Assembly: GCF_032118995.1 (NCBI RefSeq)
Contig: NC_092651.1
Span: forward strand, 12,673,285-12,737,284
Origin: Asterias amurensis
Lineage: Eukaryota; Echinodermata; Asteroidea; Forcipulatida; Asteriidae
Reading direction: 5' to 3'
Length of the DNA stretch: 64,000 bases
Position numbers and translations under genes: made by a program
The notes under the pieces: model-generated
What the model saw: only the letters and a program-made list of their open reading frames with translations
The model's database searches: none
What the model was told of the DNA's origin: nothing
Part shown: positions 40,235-51,915 of the stretch, piece after piece
How the letters are laid out: every line of letters starts with the position of its first letter
Position numbering within the stretch: the first letter of the stretch is position 1

Positions 40235-41539
40235 AATGGTGTTTCCAGTGAGAAGGAAAGTGAATGCAGATTTCTGAAGGGCGAGACAAAAAATAAACAT
40301 ATTTTGAACAAAAATATGATGAAGAAACCATTAGCAGTCGTGCTTATAGGCCTCTGTCTTACCACATATAAACTGCATGCTCAGCACAGAACAAAAACTT
40401 TGCGTAATGCAAACAGGGTTAGTTGGGTCTGGGTTTTATGAAATGTGTTTGATAGCGACTTGAAAAACTGCTCCACATGTTAACGGACGCCAATCTAAAT
40501 CACATCACATGCCCACAGCATTTTGACACCTATAACCAATTATTCATGCACCGCAAAGCCTACTCAGCCGAGAATGTTTAATTGATGTCTGTACGTTGCT
40601 CGTGGGTTGGTCATTACGTCGGCACACGCCACACGTGACGCCTGTATCCAATTAAATCCACTCATTACAAAAATATGGGCCACGCTTCTCCAATCAGACT
40701 TAATGACACCACGAGACGATACCTTTCTCTTTGATGACACCAATCCAGTCGCCGTTATTGTTTAGAGCCACACTGCTATGATTACAGCCTCGGTTCGTTA
40801 TTGGCTTCCTCCATGGTTTAGTGCAAGGCGCAAACATATGTTTGTTGTTTATTGTTGTGCAATTATTATTCTTCGTTAATGCCATCGGACGGAAGCGGCC
40901 ACTTCGGGCCTGGGCCATCTGGATTTGTGATTGACAGTTATTTCAACCTCCCTTTGTTATATTGCGCACAACACCCTGGGGCGGTCACACTGCGCCAATA
41001 CTGGTGCAATAACTTTTCACGTGTAAGAGAAGCGTATATTATGTAGAGACCAGTAGTATACATATGTACACGGCACATGTTGCGGTTCATTATTGAACAC
41101 GCTCGCGGATTAGCAGTTACAAAAACGTTGCCGCTCCACTGCTGATAGACAGTTAAGCGTTAAGAGGGACCCAGGGTGTCGTTTGTGTGCATCAAGAGGT
41201 GTGAGTTTCATCCATCAAAGTGACACTGGTCACCGACCGTACTTCGGCTCCTGCTGTGCCGTGATTTCGGCCAAAGTTATCCCGTACACTGGGCTCTTTC
41301 AGACGGGGGGACCTCTACGGACGCTGTGCGTCTGTTATCGGCACTGCACACAAAACCAGTCTTTGAGAGACCAGCTAAAGTTTTTTTGCCATTGAACTCG
41401 AGAGTATTGAACCCATTTGAAGATTTCGCTTTGATGGTTGAAGCTGGTTCACTGGTGGACCGATCTAAGCTAACACAGAGAAAGTAACTCCACCACATCT
41501 GGACTAGAAAACATTTAAAGTTTTAAAGTGGAAAAAGAC
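40235..41539. other. Spacer and presumed promoter/5' UTR of the second GPCR
   Basis: Unique sequence, more GC-balanced towards the 3' end. No conserved promoter motif or other gene was recognised. Confidence 0.4.
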
Positions 41540-42595
41540 ATGGCTAAGATGACTGAAAACGACTCCCTTTCTCAGATGCTGGATGAGCCACTGACGACTG
41601 AGTTCCGATTTGACGATATGAACCAGAGGATCGTAGTGGCCTGTCTGTTCGCTCTGATCTCCGCCCTCGGTACGGTGGGGAACAGTCTGGTCATCGTCGC
41701 CGTGATCCTGTCGCGAAAGCTCCGCACGGCCACCAACGTCTTCGTGGTCAACCTCAGCCTGGCGGACTTATTCACCAGCTTGATCCTACCGTGGAACGTT
41801 GTGGCGTTGCTCAGTCCGGACGGATGGCCGATCGACGGGGCGTTTTGTGCCGTCGCCGCGGTCGTTCTCTTCACGTGTGTGAGCTGCAGTGTCTACACCC
41901 TCGCCGCGATCGCCATCAACCGGTTCGTGATCATCACACGACCCATGCATAAGTACAAGACGTACTATAGCAAGTGGAAGCTGGTAGTCATGGTCATCGG
42001 AACGTGGGGGATCTCGTTCTTCATTGCAACAATTCCTCTCATCTTCGGGCTCGGGGAACTTGGGTACGATGTTAAATACGGAACGTGTACTCATAAGACA
42101 TCCCATCATCTCTCGGACTACTACAGTATGGCACAGTCTTTGCTTATCTATCCCATCCCGATGACCACTATTGTTGTGTGCTACATTGCTGTTTTCAGGC
42201 ATGTCCGGAACCATGCTAAGAATATCACGGAGCAGTCGGATTCCTCATCGACCCAGTCTCAGTTCACTCACCCCGTGCGTAGAGAGAGCAGCCACCGACA
42301 GAGCATCAGCAGGAGGCAAGTCGAGATCACCAAGAACCTGTTCTACGTTGTGTGTGCTTTCTTTCTGTGCATCACACCGTATTGTGCCGCTCTTGTCATA
42401 CCGAAGAGCGAGCCGTTCATCCCGTGGGCCGGGGCGATCATCCTCCTCAACAGCTGCATCAACCCGGTCATCTACGCCACCAAGCACCCGTACTTTAAGC
42501 AGGTGATCAAGGCAATACTTTGCTGCAAACTGTCGTCCATTCCCGAACCGTCAAGCTGTTTGCGTTCGTCTCAAACCCGATGGAAGCCGAGATGA
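41540..42595 (+). CDS. Orphan rhodopsin-class GPCR (melatonin/GPR84/moody-like), intronless
   Basis: 351 residues from the ATG of MAKMTENDSLSQML; a second ATG is three codons on. TM1 has GNSLVIVAVI, TM2 NLSLADLFTSLILP, TM3 SCSVYTLAAIAINRFVII with NRF (127-129) in the DRY position, TM4 GTWGISFFIATIPLI, TM5 LIYPIPMTTIVVCYIAVF, TM6 VVCAFFLCITPY and TM7 LLNSCINPVIYA. Cys103 and Cys183 suit the extracellular disulfide. A Ser-rich third loop (about 231-256) and a C-tail with CC at 328-329 follow. NRF/NRY with an NPxIY helix 7 is the pattern of melatonin, GPR84 and insect moody/Tre1 receptors; I cannot place it more finely. AATAAA at 43169-43174. Confidence 0.87.
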   Translation: MAKMTENDSLSQMLDEPLTTEFRFDDMNQRIVVACLFALISALGTVGNSLVIVAVILSRKLRTATNVFVVNLSLADLFTSLILPWNVVALLSPDGWPIDGAFCAVAAVVLFTCVSCSVYTLAAIAINRFVIITRPMHKYKTYYSKWKLVVMVIGTWGISFFIATIPLIFGLGELGYDVKYGTCTHKTSHHLSDYYSMAQSLLIYPIPMTTIVVCYIAVFRHVRNHAKNITEQSDSSSTQSQFTHPVRRESSHRQSISRRQVEITKNLFYVVCAFFLCITPYCAALVIPKSEPFIPWAGAIILLNSCINPVIYATKHPYFKQVIKAILCCKLSSIPEPSSCLRSSQTRWKPR

Positions 42596-43384
42596 CTAGA
42601 TACAGAAAACAATTCCACTCTCAATCGACAAACACTGAGAAAAGATATGTACTGAAAGAACGCACTGCCCATTCGTAAATGGGTAAGTCATAGACGAATA
42701 GATCCTGGAAATCGGGAAGGGTCCAGGTAAAACAGCCGACCAACTCTGTGACAAAACCATGCAGAAAATAGAGCCAACTATGCAACAAAATCTCTGAACA
42801 AAACTGATTTCGATCACCATTTTGTTGAATGTTAACTATAGTGATGTTGTACTTTTGTAATTAAATCAGGGTATCTTTTTTATAATGTGAGCTTTCTGGG
42901 CCGTTGAAAAAAGTACTCAGTCGTTGTATATAGAACACCATTAGACTAGGCTTTGCTTTGGTTGTTGCCGTTAAAGTGTACATTTTTATACGTCTTCAAA
43001 ACTCCAAGACACATCAGTTATTGGCTTTAAGCCAGTTTGAGATATGGTGGACACGATACTATAACACTGTAAGGTTTGGGTAATTGTACATGTACACCCA
43101 AACCATAAGGCTATGGGTGCTGTCAAAATTGCTGGTGCTAAAACATGGTATCGGATAAAGTATGGAGAAATAAACATTAGTTTCTTGCTCTGTTATATTG
43201 ATCTACGTAGCCTAATTATAATTGATTCAAGATACAACATGATTTGTTCAAATTGCCAAACTCATACGTGTGTGTGAACACTCTTTGAATCAAGATAATG
43301 TATGGCAGTGTTGCAAAACGACTGTTGAATTGAACCTGATGTATGCATTATTTGAAGGGGTTACAGCATGAGAAACTATGTAAT
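42596..43384 (+). other. 3' region of the second GPCR
   Basis: Presumed 3' UTR with AATAAA at 43169-43174. A small inverted GGTTTGGGT...ACCCAAACC hairpin lies at 43072-43104. Nothing else recognised. Confidence 0.5.
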
Positions 43385-43767
43385 CTAAAGTCAGTGGACA
43401 CTATTGGTAATTGGTCAAAATAATTTTTAGCATAAAACCTTTCTTGGTGAGAAGTAATGGGGAGAGGTTGATGGTATGAAACATTGTGAGAAAAGGCTCG
43501 CTCTAAGGTGCCATAGTTTTCGAGAAAGAAGTAATTTTCCACAAGTTTGATTTCGAGACCTCAGATTTAGAACTTGAGGTCTCGAAATCAACCATCTTAA
43601 CGCACACAACTTTGTGTGACAAGCTTGGTTTTTTTCTTATTATCTCGCAACTTCGTTGACCGATTGAGCTCAAATTGTCATAGGTTAGTTATTTAATGCA
43701 TATGTTGAGATACACCAACTGTGAAGGCTAGTCGTTGACAATTACAAATAGTGTCCACTGCCTTTAA
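43385..43767. repeat. Palindromic element, family A, near full length
   Basis: Starts CTAAAGTCAGTGGACACTAT and ends AGTGTCCACTGCCTTTAA. The inner stem is GAGACCTCAGATTTAGAACT...GAGGTCTC. Confidence 0.78.
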
Positions 43768-45399
43768 TGCTGACTTGGAGCATATAGAATGCAGGTTTAC
43801 ACTATTTCGTTCACAAGGGAATTGGGTACGTACATATGTTACCCATTACTCAATGTCAATCGGTTGATGAAGCCGTTTACAATAATACAATACTGGTAAT
43901 CCGTCCTATTATTTAAGTAACTAACAAGTAAATTCAGGTATAGGGCACACATGGAGATCTGATCTTGCTTGATGGGACAACCCAACCAAAACAAGAGAAA
44001 TATCAAAGAGTAAAAAATGCAATATTTCAGGAATGAAACTTCTAAGAACAATTTCTCTTTGTTTTCATGACCTGATAAATTAAAATTGTACAGTAATTTC
44101 GCATTTGCTTCAAAGACGATGGACATGGTTCCTCCATGGTATAGAACGATGTACATGATTGACAATGCAGCTGCAGCAAGCTCTGATTATTTTTGCTCGC
44201 TATCTAAACATCTGGGGCATCCAACAAAAAGTCTTATCTTAAAACCAAAGAGCACGAACCATTTAAGATGCTTTCATGAGTGTATAAGCAGTGAAGTTCA
44301 TTCAGGAATTACTCGTTATTCAATCTTAACAAAGATGCGTTATCTGAGAGAATTTCTGCTATGCAATTAAAAGCTCATAGATAACGGGCATTTATGGAGA
44401 TTCCAGTTACATCACTGAATCTGTGATTGCCGGCGGGCAAACAATTAGTTTTGTATACTCCACAACATCAACACATGCACATCGTATTACTTTATATGGA
44501 CAAGGTGGGTTGTCGCTGTAGTCTTTCATTCAAGACCTTCATCGTTTGGGTACTGTAACGTTCTCAATCAAATTAGTTTTGATGTGAATCTAGGCAAGGG
44601 TGGGACTGTTGAGTGCTCCGGGAAATGCAAAATGGGTTCTTTAGTTACTTTTCTTCAGAAGACAATTCGATTGTTTTAAGTGTAGATTGATTGAGGCTGG
44701 CTCCGACCATGCCCCACCCACAATTACTGATCAACTGAATGTATTGTGCTAAACGTACGCCCACTTTTAAGAGTTCACTTAAAATGTTCCTACTTTAAAG
44801 ACTTAATCCCTTTAAGTTTAATTTGTGTTACTTTGAAGCAATGTTTGTAGGGTTGGTTCACTGTGTACCGAACGTTTCCCTAAGTAAGCATCAGGACATA
44901 TGATTTGTTTCATAATTAATTGAATGGCATTCGAAACAACAATAATGCGGTCTGTAGGTCTATCTCTCTATAAAGTCAAACAAATTGTTTATTTCGATTG
45001 CTACACTAAAAAAAAAAACGCATACAAAAAAGCACACTATCTGACAATACATAATAATTGAAAACAATTTTCGTTGATAAAACCAGGACCAGATGCCAAT
45101 TTGCACAACCTGGCAGGAATTTATATTGAAAATTCATGAATGCAAATAAGTTCATGCCTTTATCTTGATTGTTTGTATTGGCAGCTCATGGGGGTTATTT
45201 GGCAGTGGCACAAAATAAGCAAAACGACATTGACCCCTAGATGTGATGAGTCTTTATTGTATTTTAATTTATTGAATATTTTGAAATATGTTTCCTTGTA
45301 CAGTGTAGATTGTTTTGTTTTGCTTATGTGATTAAATAAATTGGTTATACAAAAATGTTCTTAACTTGTATGCTTGTTACGTAGGATTAGTTTTATTGT
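43768..45399. other. Gene-free stretch
   Basis: AT-rich sequence. I see no exon with domain character, no RNA gene and no clear repeat. Confidence 0.4.
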
Positions 45400-45620
45400 T
45401 GGGGCCATTAATTTACTCTTAATCAATGTGCAATGCCTATACATGGCAAGCATAACAACTTGCTATGTACTGAAAACAATCTTGCTTAGCAGAAATAATT
45501 TACCAGCCAAACAAATCCCAAACAGTTTACACTGCTGCGACTGGTGTCCCGCTCATTTCTTGCTTAGCCAAGAATGTTAAGCAGACTTTTCTGCTCAGCA
45601 GCTGCATGAAATGCGGCCTT
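45400..45620. repeat. CTTAGCA-type palindromic repeat, degraded
   Basis: Carries TTGCTTAGCAGAAATAA, TTGCTTAGCCAAGAATG and CAGCAGCTGCATGAAATGCGGCCTT, related to 12274-12519 and the repeats in the 3' regions of the array genes. Confidence 0.5.
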
Positions 45621-46827
45621 GTAAAAAAAATACTACTGCAAGCAAGAAATTTGGCAAGGGTTGACGACCATCATTGTGTACTGAGCTATTGAACTGCACA
45701 GCGCTTTCCGGAATCAAAGGTCTTAGTTTTGAAACCCGTTCCAAGTTTCTGTGTATTTTTTCCTGTCAATAGAAAGTCCCATTTTCCGGTTTACAAAGCA
45801 CTATCAGTCTCATCATTCATAAATGAACAATATGTTAAGAATTTGAAGGGGGAAACAAAAATGAATAATAAACTTTTTTTCTATAAAAAATCACAACATT
45901 TTAAACAACTGTAACATTATTTTTAGGTCTCATAATCAAACTAAAGCACCCAGAACCGAAGTTGAGGAAGTAGTCTGGCACCACATTGGGTATTAACGAA
46001 TCGGTATGGGACACTGGGAACACGACACTACCGTTTTAAAGGAAATACAAACTGAAGAATATACATACTATCAACGTGAAGTACTGTACATACTCTTTAA
46101 GGAATGCATTGGGGATATTGATCATGGGTTTCGAAACCAAATACTTTAATATCGCTCAAAGAGTTGCTGTCTATAACTTGAGCTAAATTTATTGATGATC
46201 TTAACGTGGGTACCGTTTCCTATGAAATCATTATCTCCCACAGACAGCAGAAGGTTAAGTCGTAACAAACAAGTGCCGTTGCCCGATGATGAGCTCAAGC
46301 CACCCCGTATCAAAGGACACTTTCCCGGGCCGACTTCTGGGGCTCTGGTGACCCCGACCACCCCTTGGCCAAGGCCGGCAAAGCGCTTCAAATTCGCTGT
46401 ACTTGCAAATCTTGGATATATAGCCTGTACAATACAATATGACTCTTTATGTTGAAGGCCAACTGTAGACACCTGCGAATCGAGTCATGCACTCTAGATA
46501 ACGATCTGGTTTCCATATTTTTAAGGTTATTTGAACCACTCGTTTCCTTTGGGGATCAACTCCCACTAAATATTTTGCTGGTTGAGAAAAAAACCACCAC
46601 GTGTACCCACTTTGTACAAGGTGTACAACAACCATAACTTTAGTGCAGTTTTAAAAACGAAGGCTACGGGGAAAACGATTATATTTCCACTTCAAACTAC
46701 CAGGAACCCGCAGTTTCACATTATGTGTAATTTGAGACTTTAGTTGTAACAGTTAAAACAGGTTATTTTAAATTTGTTATTTTACTTTCGAACAACTGAA
46801 TTATTCCAGCGAGCTTGGTGCACAAAT
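45621..46827. other. Gene-free stretch with a short GC-richer island
   Basis: 46190-46470 is open on both strands (87 and 108 codons) and richer in GC than its flanks, but I recognise no domain, signal peptide or splice pattern. It could be an old gene fragment. Confidence 0.35.
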
Positions 46828-47036
46828 TATCATAAAAGACTTCAGCTGAAATGTTTTTATGATTTGAGTGCGAAATTACCCCATTCTCCCAAAACTGTAC
46901 AATTACGTTACTTCAGAGGGAGCCGTTTCTCGCACTTAATGTGTTTTACTACAAACAGCTGCCCATAGCTCGTTACTAAGTATGTCGTTATGCTGGCAAT
47001 TGTTTTAAGTTAACCAACAGTGTCCAGTGCCTTTAA
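46828..47036. repeat. Family A right half, abutting the next element
   Basis: Runs from AAAAGACTTCAGCTGAAATG to CAGTGTCCAGTGCCTTTAA, then shares TTTAAA (47032-47037) with the following element. Confidence 0.68.
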
Positions 47037-47415
47037 AGGCAGTGGACACTATTGGTATTGGTAATTACTCAAAATAATTATTAGCATAAAACCTTTCTTG
47101 GTGACAAGTTATGGGGAGAGGTTGGTGGTATAAAACATTGTGAGAAACAGCTCCCTCTGAAGTGCCATAGTTTCGGAGAAAGAAGTAATTTTCCACGAAT
47201 TTGATTTCGAGACCTCAAGTTTAGAACTTGAGGTCTCGAAATCAACCATCTAAACGCACACAACTTCGTGTTGTTTTCTTCTTTCATTATTATCTCGCAA
47301 CTTTGATGACCGATTGAGCTCAAGTTTTCACAGGTTTGTTAAGTTATGTATGTTGAAATACACCAACTGTGTAGGCTAGTCTTTGACAACTACCAATAGT
47401 GTCCACTGCCTTTAA
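47033..47415. repeat. Palindromic element, family A, full length
   Basis: Starts TTAAAGGCAGTGGACACTAT and ends AGTGTCCACTGCCTTTAA. Perfect inner stem: GAGACCTCAAGTT...AACTTGAGGTCTC. Confidence 0.82.
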
Positions 47416-48433
47416 TGTGAATTGAACGTCTAGCCTCACCCAATCTTTACAGATCAATCCAAGGGGTTTCAACGGCACATTACAGGTTTTTATCAATTTT
47501 GTCGTCCGCAAAAGGAAGGCCCAATTAACCCTAATAATCACAGGTCAAGGAACACATTTTACTATTGTTTTCAATTCCACCAAAAGCTAAAAGCATCTAC
47601 CTGGCCCAGCCTTATTGTTCGCCTAAAATTGCATTATGAACATTTCCGCATTCGGAAAACAAGAACAGACAACAAAACCACGGTTCCAAACCAGTGTAAA
47701 CTCAGTGTAAACTGACCTAGATATAAACTTTGTGGATGTATTCTTCCCATTGTATGTTATATGCATTGTCTAAATCAATATTTCCGGTCTTCAAAATGCT
47801 TTTTGAAATATGTTATTCCCCTCGCATATCAGAAAAGCTACAGGCACTATATCTTGAGCAATTTTTAGACGATTTATTATGCTTCAAATCAAAGGTTTGA
47901 GAACTCATTACGTAATATATAATTTACACTCAAGATATTGACAAAATTGGGGTGCTTTCCTTAATCTGTGATGAAGTCCTTAAAAATGTTAATCATACAT
48001 TTTGGAGGAAGAGCTTTTTCGTTTAGTTATTTCTCGTATATGTGGAAGATAAAGCAAAACACATTAATAAGTCAAACAATAACGCATGGTTTCAGCTGAT
48101 TAGAGAAGCAAGGGGTATCTATTTCAGGTGTTTATTTGTCGTTTCTGTTTGACAAAGGCACGAAGGGAGACTAATGCTACTTGAAATAGTAGTCGTTCAA
48201 TAAACGTTTACCTGAACAAAGTACAAGCGCGCCAGTTGAGTGGTGCAGCGCTGTAAGTGCACATGAACAATGATTTGTATTTATCGACAAATTTACATTT
48301 TTACAAACAAATCCCACATTAAAACATGTCGTAGGACTATATCTAAATATATTCCACTGCATAAAACACAAATAGTGATAGTATCAGACGTTATAACTTT
48401 CAAATTTCACCGAAATGAAATAAACTGAATTTT
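47416..48433. other. Gene-free stretch before tRNA-Sec
   Basis: AT-rich; no feature recognised until the promoter elements of the tRNA gene. Confidence 0.45.
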
Positions 48434-48453
48434 AACACCGTGACTAGATTGTG
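48434..48453 (+). promoter_or_regulatory. PSE-like element of tRNA-Sec
   Basis: CACCGTGACT followed by AGATTGTG at -67 to -48. It resembles the vertebrate proximal sequence element core (CACC-T-AC) of snRNA-type Pol III promoters and sits at its canonical place. The match is by eye. Confidence 0.6.
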
Positions 48454-48469
48454 TGGCTATTTACAATGG

Positions 48470-48477
48470 TATAAAGG
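48470..48477 (+). promoter_or_regulatory. TATA box of tRNA-Sec
   Basis: TATAAAGG at -31 to -24 relative to the tRNA 5' end. Animal selenocysteine tRNA genes use an upstream TATA box and start transcription at the first mature base. Confidence 0.78.
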
Positions 48478-48500
48478 CCAATCGTTCCGGTACGATTAAT

Positions 48501-48587
48501 GCCCGGATGAGCCTCACTGGTGTGGGGTGCAGACTTCAAATCTGTAGTCGATTAGCGTCGAAGTGGTTCAATTCCACCTTTCGGGCG
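48501..48587 (+). tRNA. tRNA-Sec (selenocysteine), anticodon TCA
   Basis: 87 bases from GCCCGGATGAGCC to CCACCTTTCGGGCG. The acceptor arm pairs GCCCGGA with TTCGGGC and leaves G as discriminator. The anticodon arm CAGA-CTTCAAA-TCTG places anticodon TCA at 48536-48538. A long variable arm (GTCGATTAGCGTCGAA region) precedes the T arm GTGGTTCAATTCCAC. The sequence follows the vertebrate tRNA-Sec closely. It decodes UGA in selenoprotein mRNAs after Ser charging and conversion to Sec. A TTTT terminator follows at 48596-48599, and upstream TATA and PSE-like elements are present, so the copy looks functional rather than SINE-derived. Confidence 0.95.
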
Positions 48588-48595
48588 AGGACTTC

Positions 48596-48599
48596 TTTT
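48596..48599 (+). terminator. Pol III T-run terminator of tRNA-Sec
   Basis: TTTT nine bases after the tRNA 3' end, the minimal RNA polymerase III stop. Confidence 0.75.
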
Positions 48600-49235
48600 A
48601 TTTACTTCAGATATTTAATTTTTCTGGGCGATTAATACTGTTGTTCAAGTATCCTGCAAGGCATGTGGTGGGACTGCGTTTGAATTGAATGGTTAACAAT
48701 GTGCATGTGACGCAATAGTGCTGCCAATCAAACCAGGAACACATTGGCAAACCCCGTCTTTTTTTCGATAAGTGCACTCTTTTTTAAGTGCGATTACACA
48801 ACACACGGGACCAACGGCTTCACGTCACATCCGAAATAAGTGAAGGTTTTATTGAAGCCATTTTGTCAAGAACACAAATCCATAAAATGAACCAACAATA
48901 TTTTAACGCAGATATTCTCACACTTCGTGTTTTTGCGATATGAGAATCATGTTTTTTGTCATTTTACAGTTTCGAGAAACATGGTCAAAGCATGGATGAA
49001 GGTATGGTCAAAGCAAGTTTCACATTTCTGTGTGTATCGTAGTAATAAGCACTACAATCGGGAAGTATTTGCCCTAAAGTAACAAGTTCACTTTATAAAG
49101 TAACAAGTTCACTTCATTCACACATGTTGCGGTTGATATATACTCTAATTTCACGTGGTGCGAGTCCAACCATTTTCTTAATAGTTTGTTAATTAAAGGT
49201 GACAAATCAGTGAAATTGAACTAATTGTTTGTAAA
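48600..49235. other. Spacer with SINE-like remnant
   Basis: About 48752-48835 carries the minus-strand SINE-like body (ACACGGGACCAACGGCTTCA). 49075-49110 repeats AAAGTAACAAGTTCACTT twice. Nothing else recognised. Confidence 0.45.
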
Positions 49236-49509
49236 AGTTGCGAGAGAATAATGAAAGGAAAAAACACCCATGTTGCGTTAATTTGTGTGCTTTTAGATGC
49301 CCTAATAAAAGGATTCGGGCCAGGAGTCTTTTAATATTTGAGTGAGAAATAACCTCTTTCTAAAAAAACTGCGCTACTTCAGAGGAAGCCGTTTCTCACA
49401 ATGTGTTAATTACTATCAACAGCTCTTCACTGCTCGTTATACCAAGTAAGTTTTTATGCTAAAAACACATTTTAAGTAATTACCAATAGGCCCTAGTGTC
49501 AAGTGCCTT

Positions 49510-49543
<34 letters not shown>
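49236..49543. repeat. Family A element followed by A27
   Basis: Contains AGAGGAAGCCGTTTCTCACA and ends GTGTCAAGTGCCTTTAA, then 27 consecutive A (49517-49543). Confidence 0.65.
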
Positions 49544-50707
49544 CGTATCTGATTTCGGTTTCTACAAACCAACAACGCCACCTTGTTGTCTGGCATCTGC
49601 ACAATAGATAATCGTTCATTTATGATTATGAACCACGGTCGAACCTGCGGCAATTAACTCGCCCAACCAACGTCCCTTGTGTAATATTCAATATCATCAA
49701 AATCCCATGGAACTCACGACCACAGCTTCAATATAGGAAACTTACAACTCCATGACGCGAGCCAACAGTTGTATAAAACAACGTGAACTTCAAACGGGGG
49801 GACCATTGACCGGGGGCGACCCTTCAGCCGCGAAGGTGCCCGGGGATTACTCCCACAGGGTACGGCGTATTAATTTCGAGCGGCCCGCTAATATCATAAT
49901 CTGTTCTGGGTGGCAGGAGGTTGGACCATCATAGAGCAAATGAAAAACGCATTGGTTGGCGAAGGAAGATTGTGGAAGTACATGGCCGTTGTCCTTGTTT
50001 GATTAAAGGTGTTGAATGATTTGGATTGAGCGGTTCATCACTCTACCATAACACACCAGTTAATAATGGGTGTACAATAATCTTTTGTGTCTTGAAATGA
50101 ATGAAGACTATACAGTTCATTACTGGAGAGTCATTAAAAGCCATCACCACCGAAAAAGCCATCTTGCCGGCAAAAAATCACAGCACATAATTATTCCAAA
50201 GCTGATGGAAGGCTTTAAAAACAAATTATGTGGAGCGTACTATTTCATACATTATTCACAAACTGATGGAAAGCTTTCAAAACAAATTATGTGCGAGTTT
50301 TATAAAATAATGTTTGAATCGAACGTAGGCCTTTGGTTTTAGGAACCGTTCGGTAATTTAAGCCTACTTTCAAATGTAGCCTAGGCCTACAAATACCAAA
50401 ACACTTTAAAATATTTCATTGCAACTGCCTTAAAAATCCCTTTTCCACGGCATTCGATTTGAGGCATGTTCAGTATAGGGCTAGTTGGTGTACGGACTCG
50501 TTACATTTATTGGCAGTTAATGCTGTTATAGACACATAAATCATCGACATCCTTTGTCAGTCTGGCACTGGTCAGCATGCCATTGCCAGTGGGCCAAATA
50601 TTCCCAAAATAACACGGACCAGCCTATTTTGCTCCCGTATCATCATCATGCCCATGGGAGCAGAGGGTCCGCCAGTGCTCCCATACTTATAAAGTATTCC
50701 GGTGGAC
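49544..50707. other. Gene-free stretch
   Basis: 49760-49930 is GC-richer with short open frames but no recognisable domain. Short repeated phrase GATGGAA-GCTTT--AAAACAAATTATGTG at about 50202-50292. Confidence 0.4.
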
Positions 50708-51040
50708 ATAAGCCCTTTTCACACTACTCTATTCCCCGGCGTTGGCCCCTGGGAGCAACGGTCATCCTTTTCACACTATGATCGCTTTACCCCTGGTGTG
50801 CCCTCTGTTTGCCCCTGCAAATGGGCATAGACCGGGGAATAGCAACCCTTACTCTGGAGTAGGGGTAAGCGGTAAAACTCAGGGGTGTTCTTGAAACGTG
50901 CAACCGGAACCCGATGGAATAGGGACACGATGTGAAAGGGGTGACCATGGGGTAACGCCGGGGTAACCATGGGGTAAAAAAGGTCTCCCGAGAGTTGTAT
51001 TCCACGGGGATAAGAGATACAGTGTGAACATGGCTTAAGA
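50708..51040. repeat. Degraded terminal-inverted-repeat element
   Basis: The left side AAGCCCTTTTCACACTACTC is echoed by the right side CAGTGTGAACATGGCTTAAG. The interior has CCATGGGGTAA and CACACTATGA themes. Superfamily not assigned. Confidence 0.45.
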
Positions 51041-51195
51041 CGCAATAGAGGGGAGGGGGTACCATCATCCATGCACCAGCAGACCGAACACCAAATAATA
51101 AATTATACGTTTCGCTTCATTTATAAGCAATCATATAGGCGTTCTACAAGTTTTGCGTAGGCCTATATAACAAAACAACGATTTTGTGTTTCCCC

Positions 51196-51237
51196 TTTTT
51201 TTTTTTTTTTTTTTTTTTTTGGGGGGGGGGGGGGGGG
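51196..51237 (+). repeat. T25-G17 homopolymer tract
   Basis: 25 T followed directly by 17 G. A similar T15-G20 tract occurs at 55774-55808. Confidence 0.9.
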
Positions 51238-51742
51238 TTGGGTGGTAATAGGCCTATACAGTAGTTGGTTTATACTCAATAAAGGTATCACACATCACAC
51301 AGGATGGTTGATAACCTTCAGGGTACACTGATTAAGCTATTGTCTTAAAGCAGTAATTGAGAAAGCATTACGAGACACAATAAAGAGATGTACCAATAAA
51401 ACCCAATTAGGATGACACAACACAGAGGTCCTTTGTTCTGGTTCGAACGAGTGGGGGAAATTAGAGTCTCTCTGGGCGTGATTGTGACTACAGGTACTGG
51501 ACAACAAAGATATTCCCCCCTTCCGTTATCCATTGTGGCAGTGATTGGAAACATCCTTGTATATAGGTGTTTTGGGGATGTAAACAAGTTTGCAAGCATG
51601 GGTGCTAATGGGAGGTGAGTCAGGGGTCTTGTATAACAACGGACATGCTTATTATCAATGGAGTTACATCTCATGACGTACTCTGACTGTGTGCCAAAAT
51701 CCATCTTCTAAAAAAGCAATCCTAACAATCACCTATAGTCTA
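51238..51742. other. Gene-free stretch
   Basis: AT-rich sequence; nothing recognised on either strand. Confidence 0.4.
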
Positions 51743-51915
51743 TACCCATCGTCGATTTCACAAAACTCTTCCGAACTAATCTTAGGACTAAGGACGAGTC
51801 CCACCCCTGCACCGTAGCATGCAGACCTTAAGATTAATCCTAAGTTAGGACGAGTTACTCGTTCTCGTCCTAACTCGTGATAGAAGACGAGTCCTCACTC
51901 TTTGTGAAATCGACG
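51743..51915. repeat. Palindromic MITE with CGTCGATTTCACAAA ends
   Basis: Left end CGTCGATTTCACAAAACTCT, right end CTTTGTGAAATCGACG. Internal CTTAGGA/TCCTAAG and GGACGAGT/ACTCGTCC are also inverted. Confidence 0.78.

Noticed and set aside
46146-46472. Overlapping open frames on both strands in a GC-richer patch
   Set aside because: No recognisable domain, signal peptide or splice context; kept only as part of a spacer description.
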